Origin: Microbacterium dauci | GTDB lineage: Bacteria; Actinomycetota; Actinomycetes; Actinomycetales; Microbacteriaceae | Direction: 5' to 3' | DNA: 64,000 bases | NCBI RefSeq assembly: GCF_030065535.1 | Contig: NZ_JASJND010000001.1 | Location: forward strand, 186,001 to 250,000 | Part shown: positions 41,693-52,494 of the stretch, piece by piece | How positions within the stretch are numbered: the first letter of the stretch is position 1 | Layout: each line of letters starts with the position of its first letter | The notes under the pieces: model-generated | The model's database searches: none | What the model was told of the DNA's origin: nothing | The model's input: the letters and a program-made list of their open reading frames with translations, nothing else | Translations under genes and position numbers: made by a program

Positions 41693-43591
41693 GTGGAGTC
41701 CATCTCCGAGATCCAGACCGGCGACGACGTCGCCACCACCGAGGCCCCCGCCGCTGAGGCGCCCGCGACCGAGACCGTCGCCGAGGCCCCTGCTGCTGAG
41801 GCACCGGCTGCCGAGGCGCCCGTCGAAGACGCAGCGCCCGCTGCAGACGCGACTCCCGTCGAGGAGGCCGCACCGGCCGACAAGCCCGCCAAGGCACCGC
41901 GCAAGCGCGCCCCCCGCCGTGCGAAGAGCACGGACGCCCCCGCCGAGGCGCCCGCCGCCGAGGCTGCGCCGGCCGACGAGACGCCCGCCGAGACTGAGAC
42001 CGCCGAGGTCGCAGCGGCAGCCGCCGCAGTCGAGACCACCACCGCCGAGGCGCCCGCAGCCGACCCCGAGAAGCCCGCCGACGGCGAGGCATCCGCCGAC
42101 GCCGCGCAGCCCGCTGAGGGCGAGGCATCCGCCGACGCCGAGAAGGCCACCGACGCCGAGAAGCCCGCCGAGGGTGACAAGCCTGCGGAGGGCGAGGGCA
42201 CCGGCCGCAGCCGCTCGCGCAGCCGCTCGCGCAGCCGCAGCCGCAACAAGTCCGAGACTGGCAACAGCCAAAACGGCAACGCCCAGAACGCCGCGGACAA
42301 GCCCGCTGTCGAGGAGAAGTCCGACGACGAGCAGGGCCAGGGCCGCGGTCGCCAGCGCAACAAGCGTCGCGGTCAGGGCCAGAACGACGAGTTCGACACC
42401 GAGATCGGCGACGATGACGTGCTCATCCCGATCGCCGGCATCCTCGACGTGCTCGACAACTACGCGTTCGTCCGCACGACCGGTTACCTGCCCGGCCAGA
42501 GCGACGTCTACGTCTCGCTCGGTCAGGTCAAGAAGTACAACCTCCGCAAGGGCGACGCCGTCGTCGGCGCGATCAAGCAGCCCCGCGAGGGCGAGCAGTC
42601 GAGCCGCCAGAAGTACAACGCGCTCGTCAAGGTCGACGCGATCAACGGCCTGTCGGTCGAGGATGCCGCGAACCGTGTCGAGTTCTCGAAGCTGACGCCC
42701 CTGTACCCGCAGGAGCGTCTGCGCCTCGAGACCGCGCCCGAGAAGCTCACGCAGCGCATCATCGACCTCGTCGCACCGATCGGCAAGGGGCAGCGCGGCC
42801 TCATCGTCGCGCCGCCCAAGGCCGGCAAGACGATCGTGCTGCAGCAGATCGCGAACGCCATCGCGATCAACAACCCCGAGGTCCACCTCATGGTCGTGCT
42901 CGTCGACGAGCGCCCCGAAGAGGTCACCGACATGCAGCGCACCGTCAAGGGCGAGGTCGTCGCGTCGACCTTCGACCGTCCCGCCGAGGACCACACGACC
43001 GTCGCAGAGCTCGCCATCGAGCGCGCGAAGCGCCTCGTCGAACTCGGTCGCGACGTCGTCGTGCTCCTCGACTCGATCACCCGCCTCGGCCGCGCCTACA
43101 ACATCTCGGCGCCTACGTCGGGCCGTGTGCTCACTGGTGGCGTCGACGCGTCGGCGCTCTACCCGCCCAAGCGCTTCTTCGGCGCCGCGCGCAATATCGA
43201 GAACGGCGGTTCGCTGACGATCCTCGCGACCGCGCTCGTCGAGACCGGCTCCAAGATGGATGAGGTCATCTTCGAGGAGTTCAAGGGCACCGGCAACAGC
43301 GAGCTGCGCCTGTCGCGTCAGCTCGCCGACAAGCGCATCTTCCCGGCCGTCGACGTCAACGCGTCGTCGACCCGCCGCGAGGAGATGCTGCTGTCGAACG
43401 ACGAGGTCAAGATCACCTGGAAGCTGCGTCGCGCCCTCGCCGGCCTCGACACGCACCAGGCGCTCGAGGTCGTGCTCGGCAAGCTCAAGGAGACCGGCTC
43501 GAACGTCGAGTTCCTCGTGCAGATGCAGAAGTCGATCCCGGCTCCCGCCGCCGGCGGCCACAGCAACGGGCACGACAACAGCATCCGCTGA
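41693..43591 (+). CDS. rho: Transcription termination factor Rho with long disordered N-terminus
   Basis: A 632-residue hexameric RNA helicase that ends transcription. The C-terminal two thirds are standard: RNA-binding cold-shock-like domain (about 240-310; [17 protein letters not shown]), P-loop PPKAGKTI (about 375), [13 protein letters not shown], and the Q- and R-loops ([10 protein letters not shown]). The first 230 residues are an Ala/Pro/Glu-rich disordered region ending in RS dipeptide repeats (about 170-185) and [12 protein letters not shown] cannot see the SAP-like Rho_N helices that normally precede the RNA-binding domain. The start is a GTG after an AAAGAGAG tract. Confidence 0.93.
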   Translation: MESISEIQTGDDVATTEAPAAEAPATETVAEAPAAEAPAAEAPVEDAAPAADATPVEEAAPADKPAKAPRKRAPRRAKSTDAPAEAPAAEAAPADETPAETETAEVAAAAAAVETTTAEAPAADPEKPADGEASADAAQPAEGEASADAEKATDAEKPAEGDKPAEGEGTGRSRSRSRSRSRSRNKSETGNSQNGNAQNAADKPAVEEKSDDEQGQGRGRQRNKRRGQGQNDEFDTEIGDDDVLIPIAGILDVLDNYAFVRTTGYLPGQSDVYVSLGQVKKYNLRKGDAVVGAIKQPREGEQSSRQKYNALVKVDAINGLSVEDAANRVEFSKLTPLYPQERLRLETAPEKLTQRIIDLVAPIGKGQRGLIVAPPKAGKTIVLQQIANAIAINNPEVHLMVVLVDERPEEVTDMQRTVKGEVVASTFDRPAEDHTTVAELAIERAKRLVELGRDVVVLLDSITRLGRAYNISAPTSGRVLTGGVDASALYPPKRFFGAARNIENGGSLTILATALVETGSKMDEVIFEEFKGTGNSELRLSRQLADKRIFPAVDVNASSTRREEMLLSNDEVKITWKLRRALAGLDTHQALEVVLGKLKETGSNVEFLVQMQKSIPAPAAGGHSNGHDNSIR

Positions 43592-43603
43592 GTCGTCCGC
43601 TCG

Positions 43604-44677
43604 ATGTTCGAGTCCGTCCAGGCGCTGATCGACGAGCACCGCGCGGTCCAGGAGGAACTCTCCGACCCCGCGGTGCACGCCGACGCGCCCCGCGCGAAGC
43701 GCGTCAACCGGCGCTACGCCGAGCTGTCGCGCATCGTCGCGGCGCACGACGCCTGGGCGGCGGCATCCGACGATCTCGAGGCAGCGCGTGAGCTCGCCCG
43801 TGAGGACGCCGCGTTCGCCGACGAGGTCCCCGCGCTCGAGGAGCAGCTGGCGGCGGCGCAGGAGAAGCTGCGTCGCCTGCTGATCCCGCGCGACCCCGAC
43901 GACGCCCGCGACGTGATCATGGAGATCAAGGCGGGGGAGGGTGGCGCCGAATCGGCCCTGTTCGCCGCCGACCTCTTGCGGATGTACGTGCAGTACGCGG
44001 CATCCATGGGATGGAAGACCGAACTCCTCGAACGCAACGAGTCCGACCTGGGCGGCTACAAGGACGTCCAGGTCGCGATCAAGGGGTCGAGCTCCGATCC
44101 GGCGCAGGGCGTGTGGGCGCACCTCAAGTACGAGGGCGGTGTGCACCGCGTGCAGCGGGTTCCCGCGACCGAGTCGCAGGGCCGCATCCACACCTCCACC
44201 ACCGGTGTGCTGGTGTTCCCCGAGGTCGACGAACCCGAAGAGATCGCGATCGACCCGAACGACCTGAAGATCGACGTCTTCCGCTCTTCCGGCCCCGGCG
44301 GGCAATCCGTCAACACGACGGACTCGGCCGTGCGCATCACGCACGTGCCGACCGGGATCGTCGTGTCGATGCAGAACGAGAAGAGCCAGCTGCAGAACCG
44401 CGAGGCCGGCATGCGCGTGCTGCGCGCCCGGTTGCTCGCGAAGCAGCAGGAGGAGCTGGATGCCGCGGCATCCGATGCCCGTCGTTCGCAGATCCGCGGC
44501 ATGGACCGCTCGGAGCGCATCCGCACGTACAACTTCCCGGAGAACCGGATAGCGGATCACCGTACGGGTTACAAGGCCTACAACCTCGACCAGGTGATGG
44601 ACGGCGCGCTCGCCCCCATCGTGGAGTCGGCGATCACCGCCGACGAAGAGGCTCGCCTGGCCGCGCTCGGCTCCTGA
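43604..44677 (+). CDS. prfA: Peptide chain release factor 1
   Basis: A 357-residue factor that terminates translation at UAA and UAG. The peptidyl-hydrolysis loop is [20 protein letters not shown] (GGQ) and the codon-reading region QGRIHTSTT precedes it, with the RF1-type stop-recognition segment in domain 2. It follows rho by 12 bases. Its partner methylase gene prmC lies 2.7 kb further on, after the opposite-strand cys genes, not adjacent as is usual. Confidence 0.96.
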   Translation: MFESVQALIDEHRAVQEELSDPAVHADAPRAKRVNRRYAELSRIVAAHDAWAAASDDLEAARELAREDAAFADEVPALEEQLAAAQEKLRRLLIPRDPDDARDVIMEIKAGEGGAESALFAADLLRMYVQYAASMGWKTELLERNESDLGGYKDVQVAIKGSSSDPAQGVWAHLKYEGGVHRVQRVPATESQGRIHTSTTGVLVFPEVDEPEEIAIDPNDLKIDVFRSSGPGGQSVNTTDSAVRITHVPTGIVVSMQNEKSQLQNREAGMRVLRARLLAKQQEELDAAASDARRSQIRGMDRSERIRTYNFPENRIADHRTGYKAYNLDQVMDGALAPIVESAITADEEARLAALGS

Positions 44678-44685
44678 CGCGCGTC

Positions 44686-44752
44686 GAGAAACCACTCCGG
44701 CGCGAGAAACCACCCGCGGGGGTGTGTCTCGCGCGTAGCGTGGTTTCTCGCG
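44686..44752. repeat. Inverted GAGAAACCAC repeat, possible bidirectional terminator
   Basis: GAGAAACCAC occurs at 44686-44695 and 44704-44713, and its complement at 44740-44749. The last two form a perfect 13-base-pair palindrome (44701-44713 with 44740-44752) around a 26-base loop. It lies between convergent prfA and cysE, the position of a shared terminator, but the third copy and composition suggest a dispersed element. Confidence 0.6.
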
Positions 44753-44786
44753 GGTGCTCCGTGAGTAGCCCGCGGAGCGCGGCGGC

Positions 44787-45365
44787 TCAGATGTGGTACT
44801 CGGGAGCCGTCAGCAGTGCGCGGGTGTCCTCGCTCGCGGTGCGGCGACGCGCCCGTGCCGGCACACCGACGAGGACCGAGTCTGCGGGCGCGTCCTTCGT
44901 GACGACGGCGTTCGCGCCGACGACCGAGTGCGCCCCGATCACGACGGGGCCGAGGATCTTCGCGCCGGCGCCGACCGCGACGCCGTCCTCGAGGGTGGGA
45001 TGCCGCTTGCCGCCGTCCCGCGTCCGGCCACCGAGCGTCACACCGTGGTACAGCATGACGTCGTCGCCGACCTCGGCGGTCTCACCGATCACGACACCCA
45101 TGCCGTGGTCGATGAAGAACCGGCGGCCGATGACCGCACCGGGGTGGATCTCGATGCCGGTCAGCCACCGCGTCACCTGCGAGATGGCGCGCGCGGGGAA
45201 GCGCAGGCCGCGCTGCCAGAGCGCGTGCGAGATACGATGACTCCACACGGCGTGCAGACCGGGATACAGGACGGCGATCTCGAGGGCGCCACGGGCGGCG
45301 GGGTCGCGGAGCTTCGCGGCCGCGATGTCTTCGCGGACCGCGTGCAGCATGTCGCCGGCACTCAC
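44787..45365 (-). CDS. cysE: Serine O-acetyltransferase
   Basis: A 192-residue left-handed beta-helix enzyme that makes O-acetylserine, the substrate of the two cysteine synthases upstream. Hexapeptide repeats run through [43 protein letters not shown], with the catalytic His in FIDHG. The length matches the short EpsC/SrpH-type form. The GTG start overlaps the cysK stop by four bases. The C-terminal tail that docks into CysK normally ends in Ile, and this protein ends in ...APEYHI, so complex formation with CysK is expected. Confidence 0.95.
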   Translation of the reverse strand: MSAGDMLHAVREDIAAAKLRDPAARGALEIAVLYPGLHAVWSHRISHALWQRGLRFPARAISQVTRWLTGIEIHPGAVIGRRFFIDHGMGVVIGETAEVGDDVMLYHGVTLGGRTRDGGKRHPTLEDGVAVGAGAKILGPVVIGAHSVVGANAVVTKDAPADSVLVGVPARARRRTASEDTRALLTAPEYHI

Positions 45366-46309
45366 GCCGGCTCCTCCTCGCGGAGGTGCGCGTAGAGGGC
45401 GGTCGACAGATAGCGTTCGCCCGCGTCGGGGATGATGACGACGATGCGCTGCCCCGCCGACTCGGGACGCTTCGCGATCTCGAGCGCCGCCCAGACCGCC
45501 GCGCCCGCCGACATCCCGGCGAGGATGCCCTCCCGCGTCGCCAAGTCGCGCGCCACGGCGATCGCGTCGTCGAACTCGGCGTCGAAGATCTCGTCGACGA
45601 CCGATCGGTCGAGCACGTCGGGGACGAAGTTCGGCCCGATGCCCTGGATCCGGTGGCCGCCCGCGCGACCCTCGGTGAGCACGGGGGAGTCCTTCGGTTC
45701 GACGAGCGCCACCTTGACCGCGGCATCCTTCGCCTTCAGTGCCTGCCCGACGCCGGTGACGGTGCCGCCGGTGCCCGAGCCGGCGACGAACCAGTCGATG
45801 CGCCCGTCGGTGTCGCGCCAGATCTCCTCCGCCGTCGTGCGGCGGTGGATCGCGGCGTTCGCCTCGTGCTCGAACTGGCGCGCCAGGATCGCGCCCGGCG
45901 TCTCGTCGACGATCCGCTTCGCGGTGTCGACGGCCTCGGTCATGCCCTTGTACGGATCGGTGAGGACGAGTTCGGCTCCATAGGCCTTCAGCAGCGTGCG
46001 CCGCTCCTTCGACATGGATGCCGGCATCGTGAGGATCACCTTGTAGCCGCGTGTCGCACCGATGAGCGCGAGGGCGATGCCCGTGTTGCCGCTCGTGGAC
46101 TCGACGATCGTCCCGCCCGGCTCGAGCTCGCCCGCGGCCTCGGCCGCTTCGACGAGCGCGTAGCCGAGGCGGTCCTTGACGCTCGCGCCCGGGTTGTAGA
46201 ACTCGAGCTTGGCGAGCACCTCGGCGTGGAGCCCCTCGGTGAGCGCGTTCAGCCGCACCAGGGGAGTGTCGCCGAAGGCGTGGGTGATGTCGGGGAGAAT
46301 GCCGGGCAC
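45362..46309 (-). CDS. cysK: Cysteine synthase A, copy 1
   Basis: A 315-residue PLP enzyme that combines O-acetylserine and sulfide to cysteine. The PLP lysine is in [22 protein letters not shown] binds the substrate carboxylate, and [13 protein letters not shown] holds the PLP phosphate. It is clearly a paralogue of the gene 32 bases upstream, with long shared blocks ([28 protein letters not shown]). It overlaps cysE by four bases, so it is the copy most tightly coupled to serine acetylation. Confidence 0.93.
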   Translation of the reverse strand: MPGILPDITHAFGDTPLVRLNALTEGLHAEVLAKLEFYNPGASVKDRLGYALVEAAEAAGELEPGGTIVESTSGNTGIALALIGATRGYKVILTMPASMSKERRTLLKAYGAELVLTDPYKGMTEAVDTAKRIVDETPGAILARQFEHEANAAIHRRTTAEEIWRDTDGRIDWFVAGSGTGGTVTGVGQALKAKDAAVKVALVEPKDSPVLTEGRAGGHRIQGIGPNFVPDVLDRSVVDEIFDAEFDDAIAVARDLATREGILAGMSAGAAVWAALEIAKRPESAGQRIVVIIPDAGERYLSTALYAHLREEEPA

Positions 46310-46341
46310 TGCTGCGCTTTCGATCGTCGGGGGAGTGCGGG

Positions 46342-47277
46342 TCAGTCGCGGAGGTGCTCGTAGAGCGCGGTCGAGAGGTACCGCTCGCCGAACGAGGGGA
46401 TGATCACGACGATGTTCTTGCCGGCGGCCTCGGGACGCGCGGCGACCTGGAGCGCGGCCCAGACAGCGGCACCGGAGGAGATCCCGACGAGGATGCCTTC
46501 CTTCGTCGCGACCTCACGGGCGGTGGCGATCGCGTCGTCGAACGTGACGTCCTGCACCTCGTCGATGACGCCCTGGTCGAGGATCGGCGGGATGAAGTTC
46601 GGGCCGATGCCCTGGATCTTGTGCGGCCCGGGCTTGCCCTCGGTGAGCAGCGGCGAGTCCTTGGGCTCGACGGCTACGACCTTCGCCTCGGGTGCGCGCT
46701 CCTTGAGCACCTGGCCGACGCCGGTGATCGTGCCGCCGGTCCCGATGCCGGCGACGAAGTAGCCTATCTCGCCGTCGGTGTCGCGGAGGATCTCCTCGGC
46801 GGTGGTCTTCTTGTGGATCTCGACGTTCGCCTGGTTCGCGAACTGCTTCGCGAGGACGGCGCCGGGCGTCTCGCCGGCGATCTTCTCGGCCTCGGCGACG
46901 GCGCCCTTCATGCCGAGCGACGGGTCGGTGAGGACGAGCTCGGCGCCGTATGCCTTCAGCAGCATCCGACGCTCGATCGACATCGACGACGGCATCGTCA
47001 GGATGACCTTGTACCCGCGGGCGGCGCCGACCATCGCGAGCGCGATGCCGGTGTTGCCGCTCGTTCCCTCGACGATGGTGCCGCCGGGCTGCAGCTCGCC
47101 CGAGGCTTCAGCAGCATCCACGATGGCGATGCCGAGACGGTCCTTGACCGACGACGCCGGGTTGTAGAACTCGAGCTTCGCGAGCACGGTGCCGGGGAGA
47201 CCCTCGGACACGCGGTTGAGTCGGACGAGGGGGGTGTTTCCGAATGCGCTCGTGATGTCGGAGTGGATGCCGGTCAT
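46342..47277 (-). CDS. cysK: Cysteine synthase A, copy 2
   Basis: A 311-residue O-acetylserine sulfhydrylase with all family motifs: [11 protein letters not shown] (PLP lysine), [12 protein letters not shown], and [13 protein letters not shown]. It is the promoter-proximal gene of a cysK-cysK-cysE cluster on the minus strand. AAAGG lies eight bases before the ATG at 47277. The open frame continues upstream, but homology starts at this ATG ([20 protein letters not shown]). Having two adjacent copies is unusual and may reflect recent duplication or a specialised role such as use of thiosulfate or another acceptor. Confidence 0.93.
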   Translation of the reverse strand: MTGIHSDITSAFGNTPLVRLNRVSEGLPGTVLAKLEFYNPASSVKDRLGIAIVDAAEASGELQPGGTIVEGTSGNTGIALAMVGAARGYKVILTMPSSMSIERRMLLKAYGAELVLTDPSLGMKGAVAEAEKIAGETPGAVLAKQFANQANVEIHKKTTAEEILRDTDGEIGYFVAGIGTGGTITGVGQVLKERAPEAKVVAVEPKDSPLLTEGKPGPHKIQGIGPNFIPPILDQGVIDEVQDVTFDDAIATAREVATKEGILVGISSGAAVWAALQVAARPEAAGKNIVVIIPSFGERYLSTALYEHLRD

Positions 47278-47407
47278 GAGGGGGCCTTTCGTGCGGGCGG
47301 GCAACGGTCGTCGGTGCGCGTCAAGCCTACGGGCGCGAAGCGTCGGGTGGGCCGAGTGTGACGCCGCGGGAAGCCTCGGTGTCTGCGCCGGTATCGTAGG
47401 GATGCCC

Positions 47408-48298
47408 ATGCTCACCACGCCGACACCCGATTCGCCCGTCGAGCACGACCTCGGTCGCGCCGTGCGGGCCGCTGCCGTGCGCCTCGCGAACGCCGGCGTC
47501 ACGACGCCCGACGTCGACGCCGAACTCCTCGCGGCCCACGTCCTGGGCATCGGCCGGGGCGAGCTCGCCGCCGCGTCGGTCCGAGGCGATCGGATGCCGG
47601 AGCACGTCGCCGATGTCTTCGAAGCGCTCGTCGTGCGTCGGGCCGCCCGCGAGCCGCTGCAGCACCTCACCGGCTCGGCGCCGTTCCGCCACCTCGAGCT
47701 GCGCGTCGGCCCCGGGGTGTTCGTGCCTCGCCCGGAGACCGAGATGGTCGCGCAGCTCGCGATCGACGCGCTCCGCGCCACGGCGTCCGAGACGCCGATC
47801 GGCGTCGATCTCGGCACCGGCAGCGGCGCCCTCGCGCTCGCGATGGCGACCGAGGTCCCGCACGCCCGGGTGCACGCGGCTGAGAATTCGGTCGAGGCGT
47901 TCATCTGGGCGAAGGAGAACTTCGCCGCGAACGCGCCGCACGCGCGACTCGCATTCATCGATCTCGCCGACGCCTTCCCGGAGCTCGACGGCACGGTGTC
48001 GGTCGTGGTCTCGAACCCGCCCTACGTGCCGGACGAGGCGATCCCGCGCGACCCGGAGGTGCGGTTCTGGGACCCGCCGGCCGCGCTCTACGGCGGCGCC
48101 GACGGGCTCGATGTCGTCCGTGTGCTGTCGGGTGTCGCGATGCGCCTGCTGCATGCGGGCGGCACGCTCGTGATCGAGCACGGCGAGTGGCAGGGCGAAC
48201 CGATCCGCGATCTCCTCACCGCCGACGGGTGGCTGGCCACCGCCACCCACCGCGACCTCACCCTCCGCGACCGGGCCACCACCGCACTGCGCCCCTGA
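47408..48298 (+). CDS. prmC: Release factor glutamine methyltransferase
   Basis: A 296-residue SAM-dependent enzyme that methylates the Gln of the GGQ loop in release factors. The SAM site is [16 protein letters not shown] and the catalytic NPPY is in [13 protein letters not shown]-terminal helical domain contains [15 protein letters not shown] and [11 protein letters not shown] 47402 is two codons earlier and also possible. A TATCGT hexamer (47392-47397) puts the likely transcript start between the two, favouring 47408. Its substrate RF1 is encoded by prfA 2.7 kb away. Confidence 0.93.
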   Translation: MLTTPTPDSPVEHDLGRAVRAAAVRLANAGVTTPDVDAELLAAHVLGIGRGELAAASVRGDRMPEHVADVFEALVVRRAAREPLQHLTGSAPFRHLELRVGPGVFVPRPETEMVAQLAIDALRATASETPIGVDLGTGSGALALAMATEVPHARVHAAENSVEAFIWAKENFAANAPHARLAFIDLADAFPELDGTVSVVVSNPPYVPDEAIPRDPEVRFWDPPAALYGGADGLDVVRVLSGVAMRLLHAGGTLVIEHGEWQGEPIRDLLTADGWLATATHRDLTLRDRATTALRP

Positions 48299-48353
48299 TC
48301 CCGGCTCGTCGCCGCTCGAAGTCGACGGCCAGAGTGCCGGCGCGCCGCCACCG

Positions 48354-48371
48354 TAGACTGGAGTCGACATG
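48354..48371 (+). promoter_or_regulatory. Promoter of sua5
   Basis: TAGACT (48354-48359), nine bases, then the ATG at 48369. Same hexamer and spacing as at argS. Confidence 0.45.
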
Positions 48372-49055
48372 TCTCCTGTGCTCGATTGCCGCGACCCGGA
48401 CCAGTTGATCTCCGCGGTGCGGCGTGCACGCCAGGCCATCGGCCGCGGCGAGCTCATCGTCATGCCCACCGACACCGTCTACGGCGTGGCCGCCGACGCG
48501 TTCAACGCCGCCGCGGTGGCGCGTCTCCTCGCCGCCAAGGGGCGCGGACGTCAGTCGCCGCCGCCCGTGCTGGTGTCGGGCGCAGCCACCATGCGCGCAC
48601 TCGTCGCCGAGGTTCCCGAGGCCGTCGAGCGGCTGGTCGAGCGGTTCTGGCCGGGGGGACTCACGATCGTCCTGCCGGCCCAGCCGTCGCTGACGTGGGA
48701 CCTGGGGGAGACCCACGGCACCGTCGCGGTCCGCATGCCGGACGACAAGTTCGCACTCGAGCTCCTCGAGGAGTGCGGGCCGCTCGCCGTGTCGAGTGCG
48801 AACAAGACCGGCAAGCCGGCGGCACTCGATGCGGATGCCGCGGTCGACATGCTCGGCGACAGCGTCGCGGTCTACCTCGACGGCGGCATCGTCTCGACGG
48901 GCGTCTCATCGACGATCGTCGACGCGACGGGGCTCGTCGGCGATACGCAGCGGCCGGTTGCCGTGCTCCGCGAGGGCGCGATCTCGCGGGCCCAGCTGCG
49001 CGAGGTGCTCGGCGACCTGTTGGAGCCTGACCCCGACGAAGCCGACGACGCGTGA
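48369..49055 (+). CDS. L-threonylcarbamoyladenylate synthase
   Basis: A 228-residue enzyme of the Sua5/YciO/YrdC (TsaC) family that makes threonylcarbamoyl-AMP for t6A modification of tRNA. The family core GELIVMPTDTVYGVAADAFN and RFWPGGLTIVL and AVSSANKTGKPA are intact. It is the single-domain form without the C-terminal Sua5 extension. Its stop is shared with the GTG of the next gene, as in many actinobacteria. Confidence 0.93.
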   Translation: MSPVLDCRDPDQLISAVRRARQAIGRGELIVMPTDTVYGVAADAFNAAAVARLLAAKGRGRQSPPPVLVSGAATMRALVAEVPEAVERLVERFWPGGLTIVLPAQPSLTWDLGETHGTVAVRMPDDKFALELLEECGPLAVSSANKTGKPAALDADAAVDMLGDSVAVYLDGGIVSTGVSSTIVDATGLVGDTQRPVAVLREGAISRAQLREVLGDLLEPDPDEADDA

Positions 49056-50212
49056 AGGACTACCTGATCGCCTTCCTCATCACCGCGGCGATCACCTTCG
49101 CACTCTCGTGGGTCGTCTGGAAGGTCGCGATCCGCTACCGGTTGCACCCGGCGATCCGTGAGCGCGACGTCCACAAGCGGCCCACGCCCCGCCTCGGCGG
49201 CATCGCGATGTTCCTGGGTCTCGTCGCGATGTTCCTCATCTCCTCGCAGATGCCGGCGTTCGCCATCGTCTGGGAGAACCCGACCCGCATGTGGGCGCTA
49301 CTGGGGGCCGCGACGCTGATGGTCCTCGTCGGCGTCGCCGACGACCTCTGGGACCTCGACTGGATGATCAAGCTCGGCGCGCAGTTCGCCGCCGCGTGGA
49401 TCGTCGTCGGGGTCGGCGGCATCCAGATCTACTACCTGCCCTTCGGGAGTCAGGTGATCGCGTCCGGCTGGCCGAGCGCGACGATCTCGATCCTCGCGAT
49501 CGTCGTCGTCATGAACGCCGTCAACTTCATCGACGGCCTCGACGGTCTCGTCGCCGGCGTCTGCCTCATCGCGAACGCCGTGTTCTTCGCGTACTCGGCG
49601 CTGCTCGCGCGGGACTTCGACAACAGCGCCCAGACGAACACCGCCGTCTTCATCACGGTGGTGCTCCTCGGTGTCTGCGCCGGTTTCCTGCCGTTCAACT
49701 GGAACCCCGCGAAGATGTTCATGGGGGATGCCGGTGCGCTGCTGCTCGGGCTGATGATGGCGTCGTCCGCGATCGTCGTCACAGGCAATCTGCCGCCCCA
49801 GCTCCTCGCCGACAACGACCTCTTCGGTCGCTCCCAGCTCATCGGTGCCTTCATCCCGGTGATTCTCCCCATCGTCGTCGTCCTGCTGCCGCTGCTCGAT
49901 TTCGGGCTTGCGGTGATCAGACGCACGGCGCGCGGCAAGTCGCCGTTCTCGCCCGACCGTCAGCACATGCACCACCGCATGCTCGACATGGGCCACACCG
50001 ACCGCAATGCGGTCTTCGTGTTCTACGCGTGGACCGCGATCATCTCGCTGTCGGTGCTGCTGATGTACATCGGCACCACTTCCGGCTGGCCCGGGCTCTA
50101 CCTGCCCGGCGTCGGCTTCTTCTTCCTCGGCGCGATCGCCTGCGTCCTGGTCACCCTCCCGCCCTCCCGCCGTGCCGTCCCCGCGGCATCCGACTCGAAG
50201 GTCTCCTCATGA
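49052..50212 (+). CDS. Undecaprenyl-phosphate sugar-1-phosphate transferase, MraY/WecA family
   Basis: A 386-residue polytopic protein (about eleven helices) that attaches a sugar phosphate, probably GlcNAc-1-phosphate, to a polyprenyl phosphate in the membrane. Motifs: HKRPTPRLGGIAMF, the DDxxD-like VGVADDLWDLDW, NAVNFIDGLDGLVAG, FMGDAGALLLG, and the HIH-type SPDRQHMHHRMLDMG. It is placed before the ATP synthase genes, as in other actinobacteria. GTG start in a GTGA overlap with sua5. Confidence 0.9.
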   Translation: MKDYLIAFLITAAITFALSWVVWKVAIRYRLHPAIRERDVHKRPTPRLGGIAMFLGLVAMFLISSQMPAFAIVWENPTRMWALLGAATLMVLVGVADDLWDLDWMIKLGAQFAAAWIVVGVGGIQIYYLPFGSQVIASGWPSATISILAIVVVMNAVNFIDGLDGLVAGVCLIANAVFFAYSALLARDFDNSAQTNTAVFITVVLLGVCAGFLPFNWNPAKMFMGDAGALLLGLMMASSAIVVTGNLPPQLLADNDLFGRSQLIGAFIPVILPIVVVLLPLLDFGLAVIRRTARGKSPFSPDRQHMHHRMLDMGHTDRNAVFVFYAWTAIISLSVLLMYIGTTSGWPGLYLPGVGFFFLGAIACVLVTLPPSRRAVPAASDSKVSS

Positions 50213-50709
50213 GTGCTCCCTCCCTCTCGTCGACGCTGGTGCTCCGGCGCACCCTCCTGTGGTCGGCCGCAGCAACCGGCGCTCTCGTCGTCGTCGGCGC
50301 GGTCGTGGGTCTCCTCATCGCCGGCGTCCCGGGACTGTGGAGCGCACTCGTCGCGGTCCTGACCGCCGCGGTCTTCCTCGCGATGACGGCCGGCTCGATC
50401 CTGCTCGCGAACCGCTGGTACGGGGATGCACTGTTCGTCCCGATCTTCTTCGGATCGGTCATGGGTGCGTGGATCCTGAAGTTCGTGCTCTTCCTCGTTG
50501 TCCTGTTCGTGGTCCGCGACCAGCCGTGGCTCGTGCCGCTCATCTTCTTGGTCGCGCTGGTGGTCAGCATCCTCGCCTCGCTCGCCATCGACGTCGTCGT
50601 CATGTTGAAGATGCGGATCCCGCACGCGAGCGACGTCACGCTGCCCACCGCGGCCGACATCGACCCCGAAGAGGCTCCGAAGGGGGACTCGCCGCAGCCG
50701 CGGGACTGA
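50209..50709 (+). CDS. Small integral membrane protein preceding the ATP synthase genes (AtpI position)
   Basis: A 166-residue protein with four predicted transmembrane segments and an acidic, charged C-terminal tail (about residues 135-166). Size, topology and position fit the poorly conserved AtpI protein that precedes atpB and aids assembly of the c-ring, but sequence motifs are too weak to be sure. The ATG overlaps the previous stop in ATGA. It ends 94 bases before atpB, where a new promoter candidate is seen. Confidence 0.6.
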   Translation: MSAPSLSSTLVLRRTLLWSAAATGALVVVGAVVGLLIAGVPGLWSALVAVLTAAVFLAMTAGSILLANRWYGDALFVPIFFGSVMGAWILKFVLFLVVLFVVRDQPWLVPLIFLVALVVSILASLAIDVVVMLKMRIPHASDVTLPTAADIDPEEAPKGDSPQPRD

Positions 50710-50803
50710 TAGGCTGTTCTCGAGCCCGCCTGATCCCGACGGGAACATCTGCGGAGTAAGCTCACCGACCATCGTCGCCTCGGTTTCGCAAACCGACGCC
50801 CCA
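50710..50803 (+). promoter_or_regulatory. Leader of the atp operon
   Basis: Candidate -10 hexamers TAGGCT (50710-50715) and TAAGCT (50758-50763) precede atpB. A small hairpin, CGGTTT-CGC-AAACCG (50781-50795), lies nine bases before the start codon, and no clear Shine-Dalgarno precedes the ATG. Confidence 0.35.
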
Positions 50804-51911
<1,108 letters not shown>

Positions 51912-51939
51912 TCCAGACACAGATTCCTAAGGAGACAGG

Positions 51940-52494
51940 ATGCTGAACGCTCTTGTCGCGTACGCGGCGGAGGAGGGGGAGACCTACAACCCCCTCATCC
52001 CGGCGTGGTACGACATCATCTGGTCGGGCGTCTGCTTCATCGTGATCCTGGCCGTCTTCTGGAAGGTCGCCCTTCCGAAGATGCAGGTGCTCCTCGACCA
52101 GCGCGCTGCCGCCATCGAGGGCAACATCGCGAAGGCCGACGAGGCGCAGCGCAAGGCAGAGGCCGCGCTCGAGGAGTACACCTCGCAGCTGGCCGAGGCG
52201 CGCAAGGAAGCCGGCGAGATCCGCGATGCCGCCCGCGAGGACGGCAAGAAGATCGTCGCCGAGGCGAGGGACACGGCTTCGGCCGAGGCCTCCCGCCTCA
52301 CGGCAGCCGCGCACACCCAGATCGAGGCCGAGCGCCAGACCGCGCTCGTCTCGCTCCGCAGCGAGGTGGGCACGCTCGCCCTCGACCTCGCGGGCGGCGT
52401 GATCGGTGAGACCCTGTCGGACGACGCCAAGGCACAGGCCGTGGTCGACCGCTTCCTCGCCGACCTCGAGGCATCCGAGAAGGCGGCCCAGTAA
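51940..52494 (+). CDS. atpF: ATP synthase subunit b
   Basis: A 184-residue peripheral stalk subunit with one N-terminal membrane helix (about residues 25-45) and a long charged coiled coil (AKADEAQRKAEAALEEYTSQLAEARKEAGEI). AAGGAG precedes the ATG. The stop overlaps the delta start by one base (TAATG). Confidence 0.95.
   Translation: MLNALVAYAAEEGETYNPLIPAWYDIIWSGVCFIVILAVFWKVALPKMQVLLDQRAAAIEGNIAKADEAQRKAEAALEEYTSQLAEARKEAGEIRDAAREDGKKIVAEARDTASAEASRLTAAAHTQIEAERQTALVSLRSEVGTLALDLAGGVIGETLSDDAKAQAVVDRFLADLEASEKAAQ

Noticed and set aside
42180..42246. Tandem DNA repeat in the RS region of rho
   Set aside because: It encodes in-frame Arg-Ser dipeptides of Rho and is reported there, not as a separate repeat element.
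41579..44713. A 1044-codon minus-strand open frame across rho and prfA
   Set aside because: Low-complexity Val/Asp/Arg-rich shadow of rho and prfA with no homology or start signal.
46342..47994. N-terminal extension of the second cysK to 550 codons
   Set aside because: The extra part is an antisense frame of prmC; homology begins at the ATG at 47277 with a ribosome site upstream.
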